From positions 1-62,515 of the forward strand of contig CAMDAC010000017.1 of assembly GCA_945888325.1 (NCBI GenBank): a DNA stretch of 62,515 nucleotides, read 5' to 3'. Positions 1-9,795 of this stretch are shown in pieces. A model generated the notes under the pieces. That model was not told the origin of the DNA, did no database searches, and saw only the letters and a list, made by a program, of their open reading frames with translations. Both the position numbers and the translations under genes were made by a program. This stretch comes from Candidatus Sulfopaludibacter sp. SbA3 (GTDB lineage Bacteria; Pseudomonadota; Alphaproteobacteria; Caulobacterales; Hyphomonadaceae). Within the stretch, counting starts at the first letter, position 1; each line of letters opens with the position of its first letter.

Positions 1-272
1 AGGATGGATAGGTTGGGTCTTCTCGATGTTGCTCATGGGAGCCTCCGGACGGGCGCTCCCGGCCCATCCGGGCGCTGCCCGGAGACATCAGACGGTCATG
101 TCGATCCCCAGCGCCGCAACGTTCAACTCGCGCGCGAGCGCGTTAGTGCGATCGCCGATAGCGGTCGCCGGCATTGCGCCGGGCATGACCCCGCAACAAC
201 GAGGACGCGCCTTGTTCATGGAACCGGGGGCTTTGGAAATGCCGCTGGCGCCAGGCGAACCAGCCAAGTTCG
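1..272. other. window edge, no gene recognised
   Basis: Several short open frames exist on both strands, including a minus-strand one at 88-276, but none resembles a family I recognise and none has a clear ribosome binding site. The stretch could be the 3' end of a gene lying outside the window, or non-coding sequence downstream of the broken methyltransferase. Confidence 0.3.
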
Positions 273-1088
273 TCAAACGATGCCGACGGTGACCTTCAGA
301 AATGTTGCTGGAATTGATGTCGTTCCCGAATCCAGCGCAACGTTCTGATTGCTGAAAAGGGTTTCCAGCTCGGCGAGCAAGTCACCCGCGCGGCCACTGC
401 TCTCTGCTGCAGCGACGGCATTCATTGTCGGCCCGTAGTAGTCTTTGAAAACCTCCAGCAATCGGGACGGCGGCGCGTCCATGTTGAACGTGTAGGTCTC
501 CTTTGAAAAAGAAATGTTCCCGCGGGGAATGCCAGCGCTTTCAAAGCGCGCGATGACATTCTCCTCGACGCCCCAAGTCATGGGGCTCACAAAGCCGTCC
601 GGTGGCGGTGGTGAGTAAGCAGAGCTGATTTTCAGTATCTGTGCAACGAGCGTCGGATCACCCGGGATCCAATTGCCCATCACGATCCGCCCCCCTAGCT
701 TCGTCACCCGTACCATCTCTTTGGCAACATCGAACGGTCTGGGTGCGAACATGGCACCGAAGATGCTCACTGCAAGATCGAATGTATCATTGCCAAGCTC
801 TTCGAGATTCGAGGCGTCGCCTTGCTGGAATCTGCAGTTGGTTAGTGCGCTTTGTGCGGCGCGCTGGTTGCCAGCTGCTACAAGGTTAGAGGCAATATCA
901 ACGCCCAAAACATCTGCTCCAAGTCTTGCAGCAGGGATCGCCGTCGTTCAGTCGCCGCACCCGAGGTCGAGAACCTTGAGCCCGTGCGTGATGCCCAGTG
1001 TCTCGACCAGCGCTTCCCCGCTTTCTCGCATGCAATCCGCAATGCGAGTGAAATCGCCTTTTTCCCAAAGCGCTTTATTCGCGTTCAT
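273..1088 (-). pseudogene. class I SAM-dependent methyltransferase, interrupted by an in-frame TGA
   Basis: Read from the ATG at 1088, this is a 271-codon methyltransferase of the UbiE-like Rossmann type. The N-terminal part ends in motif I, LDLGCGD, and then codon 47 is TGA (948-950 on the plus strand reads TCA). After it the same frame continues with TTAIPAARLGADVLGVDIA and the post-motif-I region, then DLAVSIFGAMFAP and RVTKLGGRIVMGNW, typical of motifs II-III. The stop sits where the family has glycine (GCGDGT), so a single GGA-to-TGA change explains it. No frame change is needed. A restart at the ATG at 908 would lack the SAM-binding loop. Either a decaying gene or a sequencing error; the rest of the frame is intact, so the change looks recent. 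Confidence 0.75.
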
Positions 1089-1184
1089 CGACTATCCCCG
1101 TCCAAATTTGTTGTTGATTGGCTAGGTTCTTACCAGCAAGTGACCGGTGGTGAAGCGAGCCGCCGATCGAATTGTATGAGCCGA

Positions 1185-1661
1185 TCAATCTACGGATCCG
1201 GCGAAAGCAATCGCGTCAACCGGACCTTCGAATGCGATGAACAGAGTGCAAGTTTCGCTGCCGATACAGGTCGCATCGTGCGGCAGAGCGGCAGGGCCGT
1301 AAGCGTAGTGACCCGGCTGCAAGGTAACGGGCGGCGCACCCAAGTATTTCACCCGCAATTCTCCAGAAACAAGGATCATCCGCTCCGCAGACGTGTGGGT
1401 GTGTGCCGGCAAACCAAGCCCGGCGGGAACACGCAGGAAAATGTCTGCGTTCGGAGCCGCGGGATCACCTTGAAGAACTCCGATCTGGCACCCTGCCGGA
1501 AAGATCGGCGGGCAAGGCCCCCAAGGCAGGTCGGACTCGACCGAATATGCGAGCGGCGTTGATGTCGCGGTCTGGGCATTTGAGCTGGCGCAGGCCGAAG
1601 CCACTACCAGTGCGGCAATCGCCAGGACTTTCCCGGCAATGAATGTGCGGTTGAGTGTCAT
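1185..1661 (-). CDS. cupin-domain lipoprotein
   Basis: A 158-residue protein with an N-terminal signal and lipobox (VVASAC, Cys about residue 24), so probably a periplasm-facing lipoprotein. The body is a single small cupin barrel: the metal-binding motif 1 is PAHTHTSAERMILVSGEL and motif 2 is PGHYAYGPAALPHDA, close to the ChrR/DUF4437-like cupins. Metal ligands would be the paired His and the Glu of motif 1 and the His of motif 2. The substrate is unknown. It diverges from the winged-helix regulator starting at 1798 (136-base gap) and lies upstream of the broken methyltransferase on the same strand, suggesting a small stress-responsive locus controlled by that regulator. Confidence 0.75.
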   Translation of the reverse strand: MTLNRTFIAGKVLAIAALVVASACASSNAQTATSTPLAYSVESDLPWGPCPPIFPAGCQIGVLQGDPAAPNADIFLRVPAGLGLPAHTHTSAERMILVSGELRVKYLGAPPVTLQPGHYAYGPAALPHDATCIGSETCTLFIAFEGPVDAIAFAGSVD

Positions 1662-1797
1662 GCGTGAGTTCCCTCTTTTCCGGCTTGCCCCTGAAGGGCT
1701 GGGATGAGGTGAGAGACGTAGCGCACGCCGAAGCCGGCAGCTTGCAGACAGTCTTTAGAATATCTGGAGATTACAGGGTTTTCGGCTATGATCGCGG

Positions 1798-3348
1798 GTG
1801 ATGCTATATCAGTTTGGCGAATTCGAGCTCAATCCCGGCCGCGTTGAACTGCGCTCGAACGGCGTGGTCGTTGCGGTGGAGCCGCAGGTGTTTGCGCTCA
1901 TCCGGCTGCTGGTCGAAAACCGCGACCGCGTGGTTACCAAGGATGAGATTGTCGAAAAGGTCTGGAACGGGCGGATCGTGTCTGACTCGGCGATCTCGAG
2001 CCGGGTAAAGTCTGCCCGCCAGGCGATTGGCGACGACGGCCGCGCGCAGACCTGCATCCGAACGGTTCATGGAATTGGTTTCTCTTTCGTGGCGGAAGTC
2101 GCCACCTTTCCCGCGATATCGTTCGCAGAGCCCCGATCGTCGGCCGGTGTTGCGCCAATACTCGGTTCGCAGCCGAGCATTGCCGTAATTCCATTCGACC
2201 TTGTTGGATCAACCCCACCAGAGTTTCCGATTGCGGACGCGTTACCGCATGATCTGATCACCGATTTGTCGCGTCTGCATTGGCTTGTCGTAATCGCTCG
2301 GGGCTCGTCATTCCGTTTCAGGGGCGCAGACGTGAACCTCGATGAAGTGCGCAACAAGCTGAGCGTTCAATACTGCCTCACCGGCACTGTCGAAATTTCC
2401 GGAAAGTTTATGTCGGTGTCGGTCGAGCTTAGCGAGACGGAGGACAAGCGAGTTGTCTGGTGTGACCGGTATCGCTCCGACATCGGCGCCGTCCATGAGA
2501 TACGCGACCAAATCGTAAATGCCGTAACAAGCGCAGTCGAAGTCAGAATTCCATCAAACGAGGCACAGCGGGCGCTTCTTAAGTCGCCCGAAAACTTGGA
2601 CGCGTGGTCGGTCTACCACTTGGGCGTCCATCACATGTATCGCTTTAACAAGTCGGATAACGAAGTCGCCACCGGCTTCTTCAAGCGTGCTATCGCTATG
2701 GAGCCGGGTTTTGCGCGGGCGTACGCTGGGCTTTCCTTCACGCACTTCCAAAGCGCCTTCCTGCGTTATGAAGACAATGCCGACGCGAAAATGCTTGCGC
2801 AGCACTATGCCTCTCAATGCGTCGAGCGAGATCCGCTCGATCCATTCGGTCATTTTACAATGGGCCGAGCGCAATGGCTGCGCGCCGATCTTGAGGCAAG
2901 TGTTCCCTGGCTTGAACGGGCCAGCGCCCTCAATCCCAATTACGCACAGGCGAAGTATTCAACAGGATGGGCCGAAGCGCTGCTGGGCAGCGCTAAAACC
3001 AGCCAGGCCAACATTGCGGCGGCACTTGTCTTGAGCCCTTTGGATCCGCTGGTCTACGGCATGTTGGGTGTCAGGGCCCTCTCCTATCTGGCCCTTGAGG
3101 ACGCGGCGCAGGCCGCTGAGTGGGCTGAGCGAGCAGCAAACTCACCGGGCTCTCACGCGCTGATAGAAATGATTGCCGCCGCGGCTCATGGTCTGAATGG
3201 TGACGAGGCTCGTGCAAAAGCGTGGGCAGCGTCTGTACATGCGCGTGCGTCACACCTGAATAAGACCGATTTCCTTCGAGCTTTTCCATTTCGCGACGAG
3301 CCCACAAAAATGCGGATTTTTGGCATGCTTGAGAAGTTGGGGTTGTAG
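1798..3348 (+). CDS. winged-helix transcriptional regulator with TolB-like and TPR regions
   Basis: A 516-residue protein. Residues about 3-98 form an OmpR/PhoB-type winged helix without a receiver domain, as in CadC-like regulators. Residues about 123-235 begin with PSIAVIPFDLVG and match the TolB-like N-terminal region often found in adenylate-cyclase-type and CadC-type regulators. The C-terminal half is alanine-rich helical repeats with the spacing of TPRs (AMEPGFARAYAGLS, ALNPNYAQAKYSTGW, VLSPLDPLVYGMLG). No membrane helix is visible, so it is probably soluble. The start is GTG 1798 or the adjacent ATG 1801; no strong ribosome binding site distinguishes them. Probable target: its own divergent intergenic region with the cupin gene (inference). 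Confidence 0.8.
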   Translation: MMLYQFGEFELNPGRVELRSNGVVVAVEPQVFALIRLLVENRDRVVTKDEIVEKVWNGRIVSDSAISSRVKSARQAIGDDGRAQTCIRTVHGIGFSFVAEVATFPAISFAEPRSSAGVAPILGSQPSIAVIPFDLVGSTPPEFPIADALPHDLITDLSRLHWLVVIARGSSFRFRGADVNLDEVRNKLSVQYCLTGTVEISGKFMSVSVELSETEDKRVVWCDRYRSDIGAVHEIRDQIVNAVTSAVEVRIPSNEAQRALLKSPENLDAWSVYHLGVHHMYRFNKSDNEVATGFFKRAIAMEPGFARAYAGLSFTHFQSAFLRYEDNADAKMLAQHYASQCVERDPLDPFGHFTMGRAQWLRADLEASVPWLERASALNPNYAQAKYSTGWAEALLGSAKTSQANIAAALVLSPLDPLVYGMLGVRALSYLALEDAAQAAEWAERAANSPGSHALIEMIAAAAHGLNGDEARAKAWAASVHARASHLNKTDFLRAFPFRDEPTKMRIFGMLEKLGL

Positions 3349-3447
3349 CGGTCGGCCGCGAATAGGTCGGTCTCGAAAGGCCAGGTCCGCTCCGATCATC
3401 AATGTGGGCGACCGGTAGGGTCACTACATTCCGCTCACTGAACAGGT

Positions 3448-5640
3448 TCAGGGCTTGATCCATTTTTCCGCAATGCTGGCGCCCGCGTGCAGGGCGAAGT
3501 CTTCGGCGCTGCGCGCGAGGGCGATGTCGTAGCGGCCTTCGGGGACGTGCCAGGCGCGGCGACCCGTGTCGAAGTCTGCCAGCAGGCGCGGATCGGCGGT
3601 GAGGGTGACGGAGGTACGTTCACCAGGTTTCAGCCGCAGGCGTGACCAGCCGAGGAGCCGGCGGATCGGCGCGCCGCTGCGATGGGAGAGATAGACCTGC
3701 GGCGTGTCAATCCCCTCGCAGGGGCCAGTATTGGTGACATCGAATGTGATCGTCAGTGCATCGCCGCCGGTGACGGCGAGGTTGGCGTAGCCGAACGCTG
3801 TGTAGGACAGGCCGAATCCGAACGGAAAGAGCGGCGCATGTCCCTCGCGCGCAAACCAGCGATAGCCGACATCAGACCCCTCCGCATGCGGAACATCGAA
3901 GCCCGGCGCGTTAGCTAGATCGACCCGCGGGCCGAACGGCGCGGCCCAGCGTTTGCCGAGGCCGGGCAGTTCGGGGCGCGGTAGCTGCGCGGTCGATTGC
4001 GGGAAGGTGACGGGCAGGCGCCCTGCGGGACAGGCAGCGCCGAACAGGATATCGGCGATGGCTTCTCCGCCTCGCGCGCCGGGATACCAGGCCTCAAGCA
4101 CAGCGGCGACGCGTCCCAGCCATGGCATCAGGACCGGGCCACCCGTCTGCAGGACAACGATGGTGTTGGGGTTGGCGGCGGCGACCGCGTCGATCAGCGC
4201 GTCCTGGCCATTCGGCAGCGTCAGGTCCGGAACGTCGGCACCTTCCGTGGTCCACTGGTTGGCGAAAACGATGGCGATGTCGCTGTCGCGCGCGAGCATC
4301 GCGGCTTCCGACGGGTAGCGTCCATTGGCGAAGCTGACCCGCGCGCCCGCCGCGGCCCGCTTGAGGGCGGCGAGCGGCGGCGAGGGGTGGTAGGCCTCGC
4401 TGGCCATCGCCATCATGGCGCCTTCGCCGCCGGCATGGATGAAGGCGGCGTGGCCTTTGCCGGTGGTGACCTGAGAAGACCCGCCCCCGCAGAGGACGCC
4501 AACATCGGCATGCCCGCCGATCACGGCGATACGTTTCGCGTCGCCGGTCAAGGGCAGGATGCCGCGCGCGTTCTTCAGGAGGACAATCCCTTTGGCTGCG
4601 GCCTTGTGCGCGATCCGTCCGTGGGCGGCGTAGTCAATCGGTTCGCCTTTCGGCAGCGGGCGGTCGAACAGTCCGGCGGCAAACATCGCGCGCAGGATGC
4701 GGCGGGCCATATCCGAAATGCGTTCCGGCGGAGTCTCGCCGGCGGCGACGGACTCTCGCAAGGGTTCCTCGAACCAGACGCGATAGTCCAGCTGCTCGCC
4801 GGACTGCTGGTCGAGGCCGTTCGCGGCGGCGTGCACGCTGGTGGTGGCGCCCCAGTCGGCCATCACGAAGCCGGGATAGGCCCAGTCGCCTTTCAGCACG
4901 CCGTTCAAAAGCGCGTCGTTTTCGCAAGCATAGTGGCCGTTGATCTTGTTGTAGGCGGACATGATCGCGCCCGGCGCGCCGCGTTCGATAGCGATCTGGA
5001 AAGCGAGCAGGTCGCTTTCGCGCAAGGCTGCTTCATCGATGACGGCATTGACGACGTGCCGGCCGGTTTCCTGGTCATTCAGCACGAAGTGCTTGGCGGT
5101 GGCGATGATGCCCTGGCTCTGGGTACCCCGGATCGCTTCGCCCGAGAGGACGCCAGCGAGCAGGGGGTCTTCGCTGAGATATTCAAAACTGCGCCCGCAT
5201 CTCGGATCGCGCACGAGGTTCATGCCGCCGCCGAGGAGGACGTTGAAGCCTTTCTTCGCGGCCTCATCGCCGACCATGGCGCCGGCGTCGCGCGCGAGGG
5301 CCGCGTCCCAGGTGGAGGCGAGGGCAAGACCCGAGGGCAGGGCGGTGGCTGTGTCGCCCGGGCGGGCATTGCGCGGATTGGTGACACCGAGGCTCGCATC
5401 GGTTTCGTAAAGGCCGGGAATGCCGAGGCGCGGAATCGGCGGCACATAGCCGGCGGCGGGAATCGCGCCCTCCGGCAGGGGCGCGTCCGGCAGGAAGCCG
5501 ATGGCCCATTGGCTGTGCAACAGGCCGTAGCGTTCGTCCTCGGTGAGGGCGGCGTCCAGCAGGGCCGCGCGGGCGTCCGGCGTCAGTCCGGGCGCCATCC
5601 AGGGCGCATCGGCAAGGGGGGCATCAGAACTCAAGGGCAT
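3448..5640 (-). CDS. beta-glucosidase, glycoside hydrolase family 3
   Basis: A 730-residue GH3 enzyme that hydrolyses terminal beta-glycosidic bonds. The (beta/alpha)8 domain carries KHFVLNDQETGR (residues about 183-194) and the nucleophile motif GFVMADWGA with Asp262. The middle alpha/beta sandwich has GKRIAVIGGHA-type sequence (about 365-375) and a Gly-rich GGGSSQV segment. A C-terminal fibronectin-III-like domain follows (DVTNTGPCEGIDTPQVYL). No clear signal peptide, so likely cytoplasmic. The AGGAG-like site abuts the ATG at 5640 directly, and the TTG two codons later has better spacing, so the start may be 6 bases inside. It stands alone, convergent with the upstream regulator; the next gene on the same strand is the O-antigen-ligase-like gene. 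Confidence 0.93.
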   Translation of the reverse strand: MPLSSDAPLADAPWMAPGLTPDARAALLDAALTEDERYGLLHSQWAIGFLPDAPLPEGAIPAAGYVPPIPRLGIPGLYETDASLGVTNPRNARPGDTATALPSGLALASTWDAALARDAGAMVGDEAAKKGFNVLLGGGMNLVRDPRCGRSFEYLSEDPLLAGVLSGEAIRGTQSQGIIATAKHFVLNDQETGRHVVNAVIDEAALRESDLLAFQIAIERGAPGAIMSAYNKINGHYACENDALLNGVLKGDWAYPGFVMADWGATTSVHAAANGLDQQSGEQLDYRVWFEEPLRESVAAGETPPERISDMARRILRAMFAAGLFDRPLPKGEPIDYAAHGRIAHKAAAKGIVLLKNARGILPLTGDAKRIAVIGGHADVGVLCGGGSSQVTTGKGHAAFIHAGGEGAMMAMASEAYHPSPPLAALKRAAAGARVSFANGRYPSEAAMLARDSDIAIVFANQWTTEGADVPDLTLPNGQDALIDAVAAANPNTIVVLQTGGPVLMPWLGRVAAVLEAWYPGARGGEAIADILFGAACPAGRLPVTFPQSTAQLPRPELPGLGKRWAAPFGPRVDLANAPGFDVPHAEGSDVGYRWFAREGHAPLFPFGFGLSYTAFGYANLAVTGGDALTITFDVTNTGPCEGIDTPQVYLSHRSGAPIRRLLGWSRLRLKPGERTSVTLTADPRLLADFDTGRRAWHVPEGRYDIALARSAEDFALHAGASIAEKWIKP

Positions 5641-5745
5641 CCTCCGGCAGGCGGCATCGGCGCGGGCAGTCGGGCCGGCGCGCGGCCGTCATACTCTACC
5701 GCTTTCGCGCCGACTTCCAGAGCGCGGCGGAGCTGTCCTGAAGGT

Positions 5746-7110
5746 TCAGCCGGTACGTTCGACTAGACGGCCGACGCCGAGGAATTTGCGTTCGCCGACA
5801 CGGAACGCGGCGAGGCCGCCGAAGTAGAGGAAGTAGACCATCATGCTGCTTGTGCCGGAGGCATACGACTCGGTGAAGCAGGAGATGAAGATCACGGTGA
5901 ACATCACCAGCAGGATCGAGTTGGAGACGCTGCCATCGCGCAACCAGAGGCCGACTGTGCGCAGGCCCGCCCATGCAACGGCGAAGATGAAGAAGGCGAG
6001 GCCGACAAAACCGAAGTGGACGCGCAGTTCCCAGAAGGCGCTGTGGAAGGACAGTTTGGTCCCGAACGCCTTGGAGTCGTTTTCGTTGAGGGTCTGGGCG
6101 ATGCCGGTCATCGGGTTCCAGAAGCCTTCGATGCCGACGCCGAACCAGGGGTGCTCGGCGGAGACGCGTTCGGCCGCTTCCCAGATGGCCGTGCGTCCGG
6201 TGAGGGAGGAGTCCTTGCCGAGCAGGGCGAGGAAGTCGTCGACGATCGTATTGTTCGGTATCGACAGCACGATGATGGCCACAATGAGCGCGAGCGCCGC
6301 AAACAAGGCCAGTGTGGTGGAGCGCATGTGCCGGACTTGTGACACGCTGCCCCAGACGACTTTGACCATGATCAGCAGGGCGCTGCCGACCACCGCAAAG
6401 ACGAGCGACGTGGCAGAACCCGCGATGTACTGGAAGAGGAAGGCGACCGGCACAAACACGAGCGCGATCAGCCGGAGCGGCAGCGGCTCCTCCTCGTTCA
6501 GGAAGGTGCCCAGCGACACAAGGATGACGATCATCATGTGGAAGGCAAGGCTGTTCTTCTGGGCGTAGGGCCCGCCATCCGCAAAGGTTCCGAAGAAGGG
6601 TACGGAGTAAAGTGTGCCCAGCCAGGCGGCGAACATGACGACGCGCAGGAATTCGATGGTGCGCAAGCGGGCGGCGAGCACGACAAGCAAGGTCGGCGTC
6701 AGCAGAAGCAAGATCGCCGTCTTGAGAGCGTCCGCCGGATAAGGGGTCCAGAACACCGAAAAGGTGGCCAGAATGGGCAGCGTAAACAGCGGCCAGGCCT
6801 TCAGCATCAGCGGAAGCACTTCCGCGCGGTGCATGATCATCATGCCGAGCAGTCCGGCGATGCAGGCATAGCGGATCGGCTGGAAGGCATCGATCGGCAT
6901 GAAGATCGAGAACATCCACGCCGTGTAGAAGGTCTGCTCCCACAGGGGCGCCTTGCGCGCGTCCTCGTACACGTTCACCGGGGTGACGCGCGGGGGCGGA
7001 AGGTGGCTGATCTGCGAATGTAGCAAGTTTGGGGAACTCCGGCGCGTGACCCTGGTGTGCAAAAGCCGTGCCCAAAGGAGGGGGCGGGCGCAGACGGGCC
7101 ATCTCTGCAC
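5746..7110 (-). CDS. O-antigen ligase/polymerase family membrane protein
   Basis: A polytopic membrane protein with about ten to twelve hydrophobic segments and a large periplasmic loop between the later ones, the layout of the WaaL/Wzy O-antigen ligase superfamily. In the loop are GRTAIWEAAERV and HSAFWELRVHFG, matching conserved Arg/Glu and His positions of that family. It probably joins or polymerises surface glycan at the outer face of the inner membrane; exact polymer unknown. The first 40 codons from the GTG at 7110 look unlike a membrane protein and have no ribosome binding site. A start near VYEDARKAP (about 6985) or the TTG near 7023 behind a CGGAG is equally likely. Confidence 0.8.
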   Translation of the reverse strand: MQRWPVCARPLLWARLLHTRVTRRSSPNLLHSQISHLPPPRVTPVNVYEDARKAPLWEQTFYTAWMFSIFMPIDAFQPIRYACIAGLLGMMIMHRAEVLPLMLKAWPLFTLPILATFSVFWTPYPADALKTAILLLLTPTLLVVLAARLRTIEFLRVVMFAAWLGTLYSVPFFGTFADGGPYAQKNSLAFHMMIVILVSLGTFLNEEEPLPLRLIALVFVPVAFLFQYIAGSATSLVFAVVGSALLIMVKVVWGSVSQVRHMRSTTLALFAALALIVAIIVLSIPNNTIVDDFLALLGKDSSLTGRTAIWEAAERVSAEHPWFGVGIEGFWNPMTGIAQTLNENDSKAFGTKLSFHSAFWELRVHFGFVGLAFFIFAVAWAGLRTVGLWLRDGSVSNSILLVMFTVIFISCFTESYASGTSSMMVYFLYFGGLAAFRVGERKFLGVGRLVERTG

Positions 7111-7223
7111 CCGTCATGCGGGCTAAGGGTTAAAGATGACGTTAGGTTCCGTCAGGGCGAGGGGCAAGACGGCGCAGGCCGCAGGCTATTGTGCTCAGGG
7201 CCTGTTTCGGTCAGGTGACGGGC

Positions 7224-7850
7224 ATGGTGATGGTAAAGATCTGCGGCCTGAAGGATCCGGACCTCGTGGCGTTTGCGGCGCGCGAAGGGGCGGACTGGAT
7301 CGGGTTCATGTTCCCGGTCAGCCCGCGTCAGGTGACGCTGGCGGCGGCGGAAACACTGCTCCTGTCCGTCGGCACGGCGGTGCCCGTGGCGGTGCTGCTC
7401 GATCCGCCGGACGCCGAGGTGCGGGCCGTGGCGGCGCTCGGGTTCCCGGTCCTGCAGCTGCACGGGAATGAGACGCCGGAACGAGTGGCCGAGATCAAGG
7501 CGATGACGGGTGCGGAGGTCTGGAAGGTGCTGGGCGTGCGCTCGGCAGCAGACCTCGCGCGGGCGGGGGATTACGGCGCGGCCGACCGGCTGCTGCTGGA
7601 TGCCAAGCCGCCGGAAGGGGATGCCCAGAAGGGCGGCCATGGTGCGGCCTTCGACTGGAGCCTGCTGAAAGGTTGGACGTCGCCCAAACCCTGGCTGCTG
7701 GCGGGCGGTCTAACGCCGGAAAACGTGGCCGGCGCGATACGCCAAACTGCCGCGCCTGCGGTGGACGTGTCCTCTGGTGTGGAACGGATACGGGGGTTAA
7801 AGGACAGGGAACTGGTGCGCGCCTTCATCCGCGCGGCAAAAGGGAACTGA
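7224..7850 (+). CDS. trpF: phosphoribosylanthranilate isomerase
   Basis: Converts N-(5-phosphoribosyl)anthranilate to CdRP in tryptophan synthesis. A 208-residue TIM barrel with the N-terminal [10 protein letters not shown] (general base Cys7), GADWIGFMF, the LQLHGNE strand and the C-terminal phosphate-binding region AGGLTPENV and VDVSSGVE. The ATG at 7224 is chosen because AGGTGA lies 5 bases upstream; ATG 7230 is the alternative. First gene of the trpF-trpB-GFA-cutA-trpA-accD-folC run. No leader peptide or attenuator was seen in the 113 bases before it. Confidence 0.96.
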   Translation: MVMVKICGLKDPDLVAFAAREGADWIGFMFPVSPRQVTLAAAETLLLSVGTAVPVAVLLDPPDAEVRAVAALGFPVLQLHGNETPERVAEIKAMTGAEVWKVLGVRSAADLARAGDYGAADRLLLDAKPPEGDAQKGGHGAAFDWSLLKGWTSPKPWLLAGGLTPENVAGAIRQTAAPAVDVSSGVERIRGLKDRELVRAFIRAAKGN

Positions 7851-7896
7851 AGCAGCCTTGAGCGCGATCCATCGCGCAGCGGGGATCAGAGGAAGA

Positions 7897-9111
7897 ATGA
7901 TGGATCTGCGAAATACCTGGGACAAATGGCCTGACGCGAATGGCCGGTTCGGCGAGTTCGGCGGACGCTATGTCGCCGAGACGCTGATGCCCCTCGTGCT
8001 GGAGCTGGAGGCCGAGTATCGCAAGGCCAAGCAGGACCCCGCCTTCGCGGCAGAGATGCAGGACCTGTGGACCCACTATGTGGGCCGCCCGTCGCCGCTG
8101 TATTTTGCCGAGCGCCTGACCGAGCATTTCGGCGGGGCGAAAATCTATTTCAAGCGCGACGAGCTGAACCATACCGGCGCGCACAAGATCAATAACTGCC
8201 TCGGCCAGGTGCTGCTCGCGCGGCGGATGGGCAAGAAGCGGATCATCGCGGAGACGGGCGCCGGCCAGCACGGCGTGGCGACGGCGACGATCTGCGCGCG
8301 CTTCGGCCTCGAATGCGTCGTGTTCATGGGCGAGACGGATGTCGAGCGGCAGAAGCCGAACGTGTTCCGGATGCGCCTCCTCGGCGCCAAGATCGTTCCG
8401 GTTTCCTCGGGCACCGGCACGCTGAAAGACGCGATGAACGAAGCCCTTCGGGATTGGGTGACCAATGTCGAGACGACGTTCTACTGCATCGGCACAGCCG
8501 CCGGGCCTCATCCGTACCCGGAGATTGTGCGCGACTTCCAGTCGGTGATCGGCAAGGAAGCCCGCGCGCAGATCCTGGAGCGGGAAGGGCGCCTGCCGGA
8601 CGCCGTGATGGCGTGTATCGGCGGCGGCTCGAATGCGATCGGCCTGTTCCATCCGTTCATCGACGATGAGGACGTGCGCCTGATCGGCGTTGAGGCAGCA
8701 GGCCACGGCATCGAGACAGGCATGCATGCGGCGGCGCTGAATGGCGGCCGGCCGGGCATCTTGCACGGCAACCGGACCTACCTGTTGCAGACCGATGACG
8801 GCCAGATCATCGATGCGCACTCGATCTCCGCCGGGCTCGACTATCCGGGCATCGGGCCGGAACACGCCTTCCTGCGGGACATGGGCCGGGCGGAATACCT
8901 GTCGTGCACGGATGACGAGGCGCTGGAGGCGTTCCAGCTCTGCACGCGCCTCGAAGGCATCATCCCGGCGCTGGAGCCGGCGCACGCGATTGCCCGCGTC
9001 GGCGAAGTGGCGAAAGATCTGGGCAAGGACGGATTGCTTATCCTGAACATGTGCGGGCGGGGCGACAAGGACGTATTCTCCGTCGCCAAGGCGCTTGGAA
9101 TGGATATCTAG
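7897..9111 (+). CDS. trpB: tryptophan synthase beta subunit
   Basis: Condenses indole with serine, PLP-dependent; partner of TrpA. A 404-residue protein with [17 protein letters not shown] at the N-terminus, the PLP lysine in HTGAHKINN (Lys97), [12 protein letters not shown], and the phosphate-binding [10 protein letters not shown]. The frame is open from 7858, but the ATG pair at 7897/7900 follows an AGAGGAAG site and matches the usual TrpB N-terminus. It starts 46 bases after trpF. Unusually, two unrelated genes (GFA-type and cutA) separate it from trpA. Confidence 0.97.
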   Translation: MMDLRNTWDKWPDANGRFGEFGGRYVAETLMPLVLELEAEYRKAKQDPAFAAEMQDLWTHYVGRPSPLYFAERLTEHFGGAKIYFKRDELNHTGAHKINNCLGQVLLARRMGKKRIIAETGAGQHGVATATICARFGLECVVFMGETDVERQKPNVFRMRLLGAKIVPVSSGTGTLKDAMNEALRDWVTNVETTFYCIGTAAGPHPYPEIVRDFQSVIGKEARAQILEREGRLPDAVMACIGGGSNAIGLFHPFIDDEDVRLIGVEAAGHGIETGMHAAALNGGRPGILHGNRTYLLQTDDGQIIDAHSISAGLDYPGIGPEHAFLRDMGRAEYLSCTDDEALEAFQLCTRLEGIIPALEPAHAIARVGEVAKDLGKDGLLILNMCGRGDKDVFSVAKALGMDI

Positions 9112-9120
9112 GAGAGCGGG

Positions 9121-9471
9121 ATGACACATGTGACAGGCGGTTGCCATTGCGGTGCGGTGCGGTTCGAAGCCGAAGGCGATTTCTCGACCGGGCTCGAATG
9201 CAACTGTTCGCACTGCGACAAGAAGGGCTTCGTGCTCGCCTTCCTGCCGCGCCCGGATTTCAAGCTGACCAAAGGCGAAGGCGCCTTCACGACCTATCAC
9301 TTCAATCGCGGCGCGATCGACCATAATTTCTGCAAGACCTGCGGCACGCAGGCCTTCGGTATCGGTTCCGGGCCTGACAGCAAGGAAATGGCCGCGATCA
9401 ACCTGCGCTGCGTCGACGGCCTCGACCGTTCGAAGATCACCATCCACCCCGTCAACGGCAAGGATTTCTGA
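9121..9471 (+). CDS. GFA/CENP-V family zinc protein
   Basis: A 116-residue protein of the GFA (glutathione-dependent formaldehyde-activating, Mss4-like) fold. Zinc ligands are visible: CHC at residues 8-10, CNCSHC at 27-32 and CKTC at 71-74. Family members bind structural and sometimes catalytic zinc; the substrate cannot be assigned and the formaldehyde link is not established for most homologues. It is placed 9 bases after trpB and 2 bases before cutA, so it is almost certainly cotranscribed with the trp genes. A second GFA gene is at 57407. Confidence 0.88.
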   Translation: MTHVTGGCHCGAVRFEAEGDFSTGLECNCSHCDKKGFVLAFLPRPDFKLTKGEGAFTTYHFNRGAIDHNFCKTCGTQAFGIGSGPDSKEMAAINLRCVDGLDRSKITIHPVNGKDF

Positions 9472-9473
9472 GC

Positions 9474-9794
9474 GTGACGAAACTCATCCTTGTCCGGATC
9501 ACCTGTCCCTCGCGCCGCGTGGCGGAGGATATTGCCGATGCCGCGCTCGAAGCGCGCCTCGCTGCCTGCGCGAACCTCGAAGGGCCGGTCACCTCATCCT
9601 ATCGCTGGAAGGGCGTGATCGAACAATCCTTCGAGTTCATCCTCTGGCTCAAGGCGCCGGAAGCGAACTGGTCAAAGATCGACGAGTTGGTGAACCGGGT
9701 GCACCCGTATGATGTGCCGGCGATTGTCGCGATGCCGCTGACCCATGTCAGCGATGCCTACGCCGCCTGGGCGCTCGAAAACACGGACGTCTGA
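9474..9794 (+). CDS. cutA: CutA1 divalent-cation tolerance protein
   Basis: A 106-residue CutA1 homologue, a trimeric ferredoxin-like protein linked to divalent metal tolerance. Family signatures are TCPSRRVAEDIADAAL, LAACANLEGPVTSSYRWKG and the C-terminal VHPYDVPAIVAMPL. The start is GTG at 9474, two bases after the stop of the GFA gene. The stop TGA at 9792 is followed one base later by the trpA ATG, so translation is probably coupled. Its position inside a trp operon is unusual and may be hitchhiking. Confidence 0.93.
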   Translation: MTKLILVRITCPSRRVAEDIADAALEARLAACANLEGPVTSSYRWKGVIEQSFEFILWLKAPEANWSKIDELVNRVHPYDVPAIVAMPLTHVSDAYAAWALENTDV

Positions 9795-9795
9795 G

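Noticed and set aside
3997..5766. Long plus-strand open frame (589 codons) opposite the GH3 gene
   Set aside because: It is a Gly/Arg/Ala-rich shadow caused by high GC at third positions of the real minus-strand beta-glucosidase, which has full family motifs.
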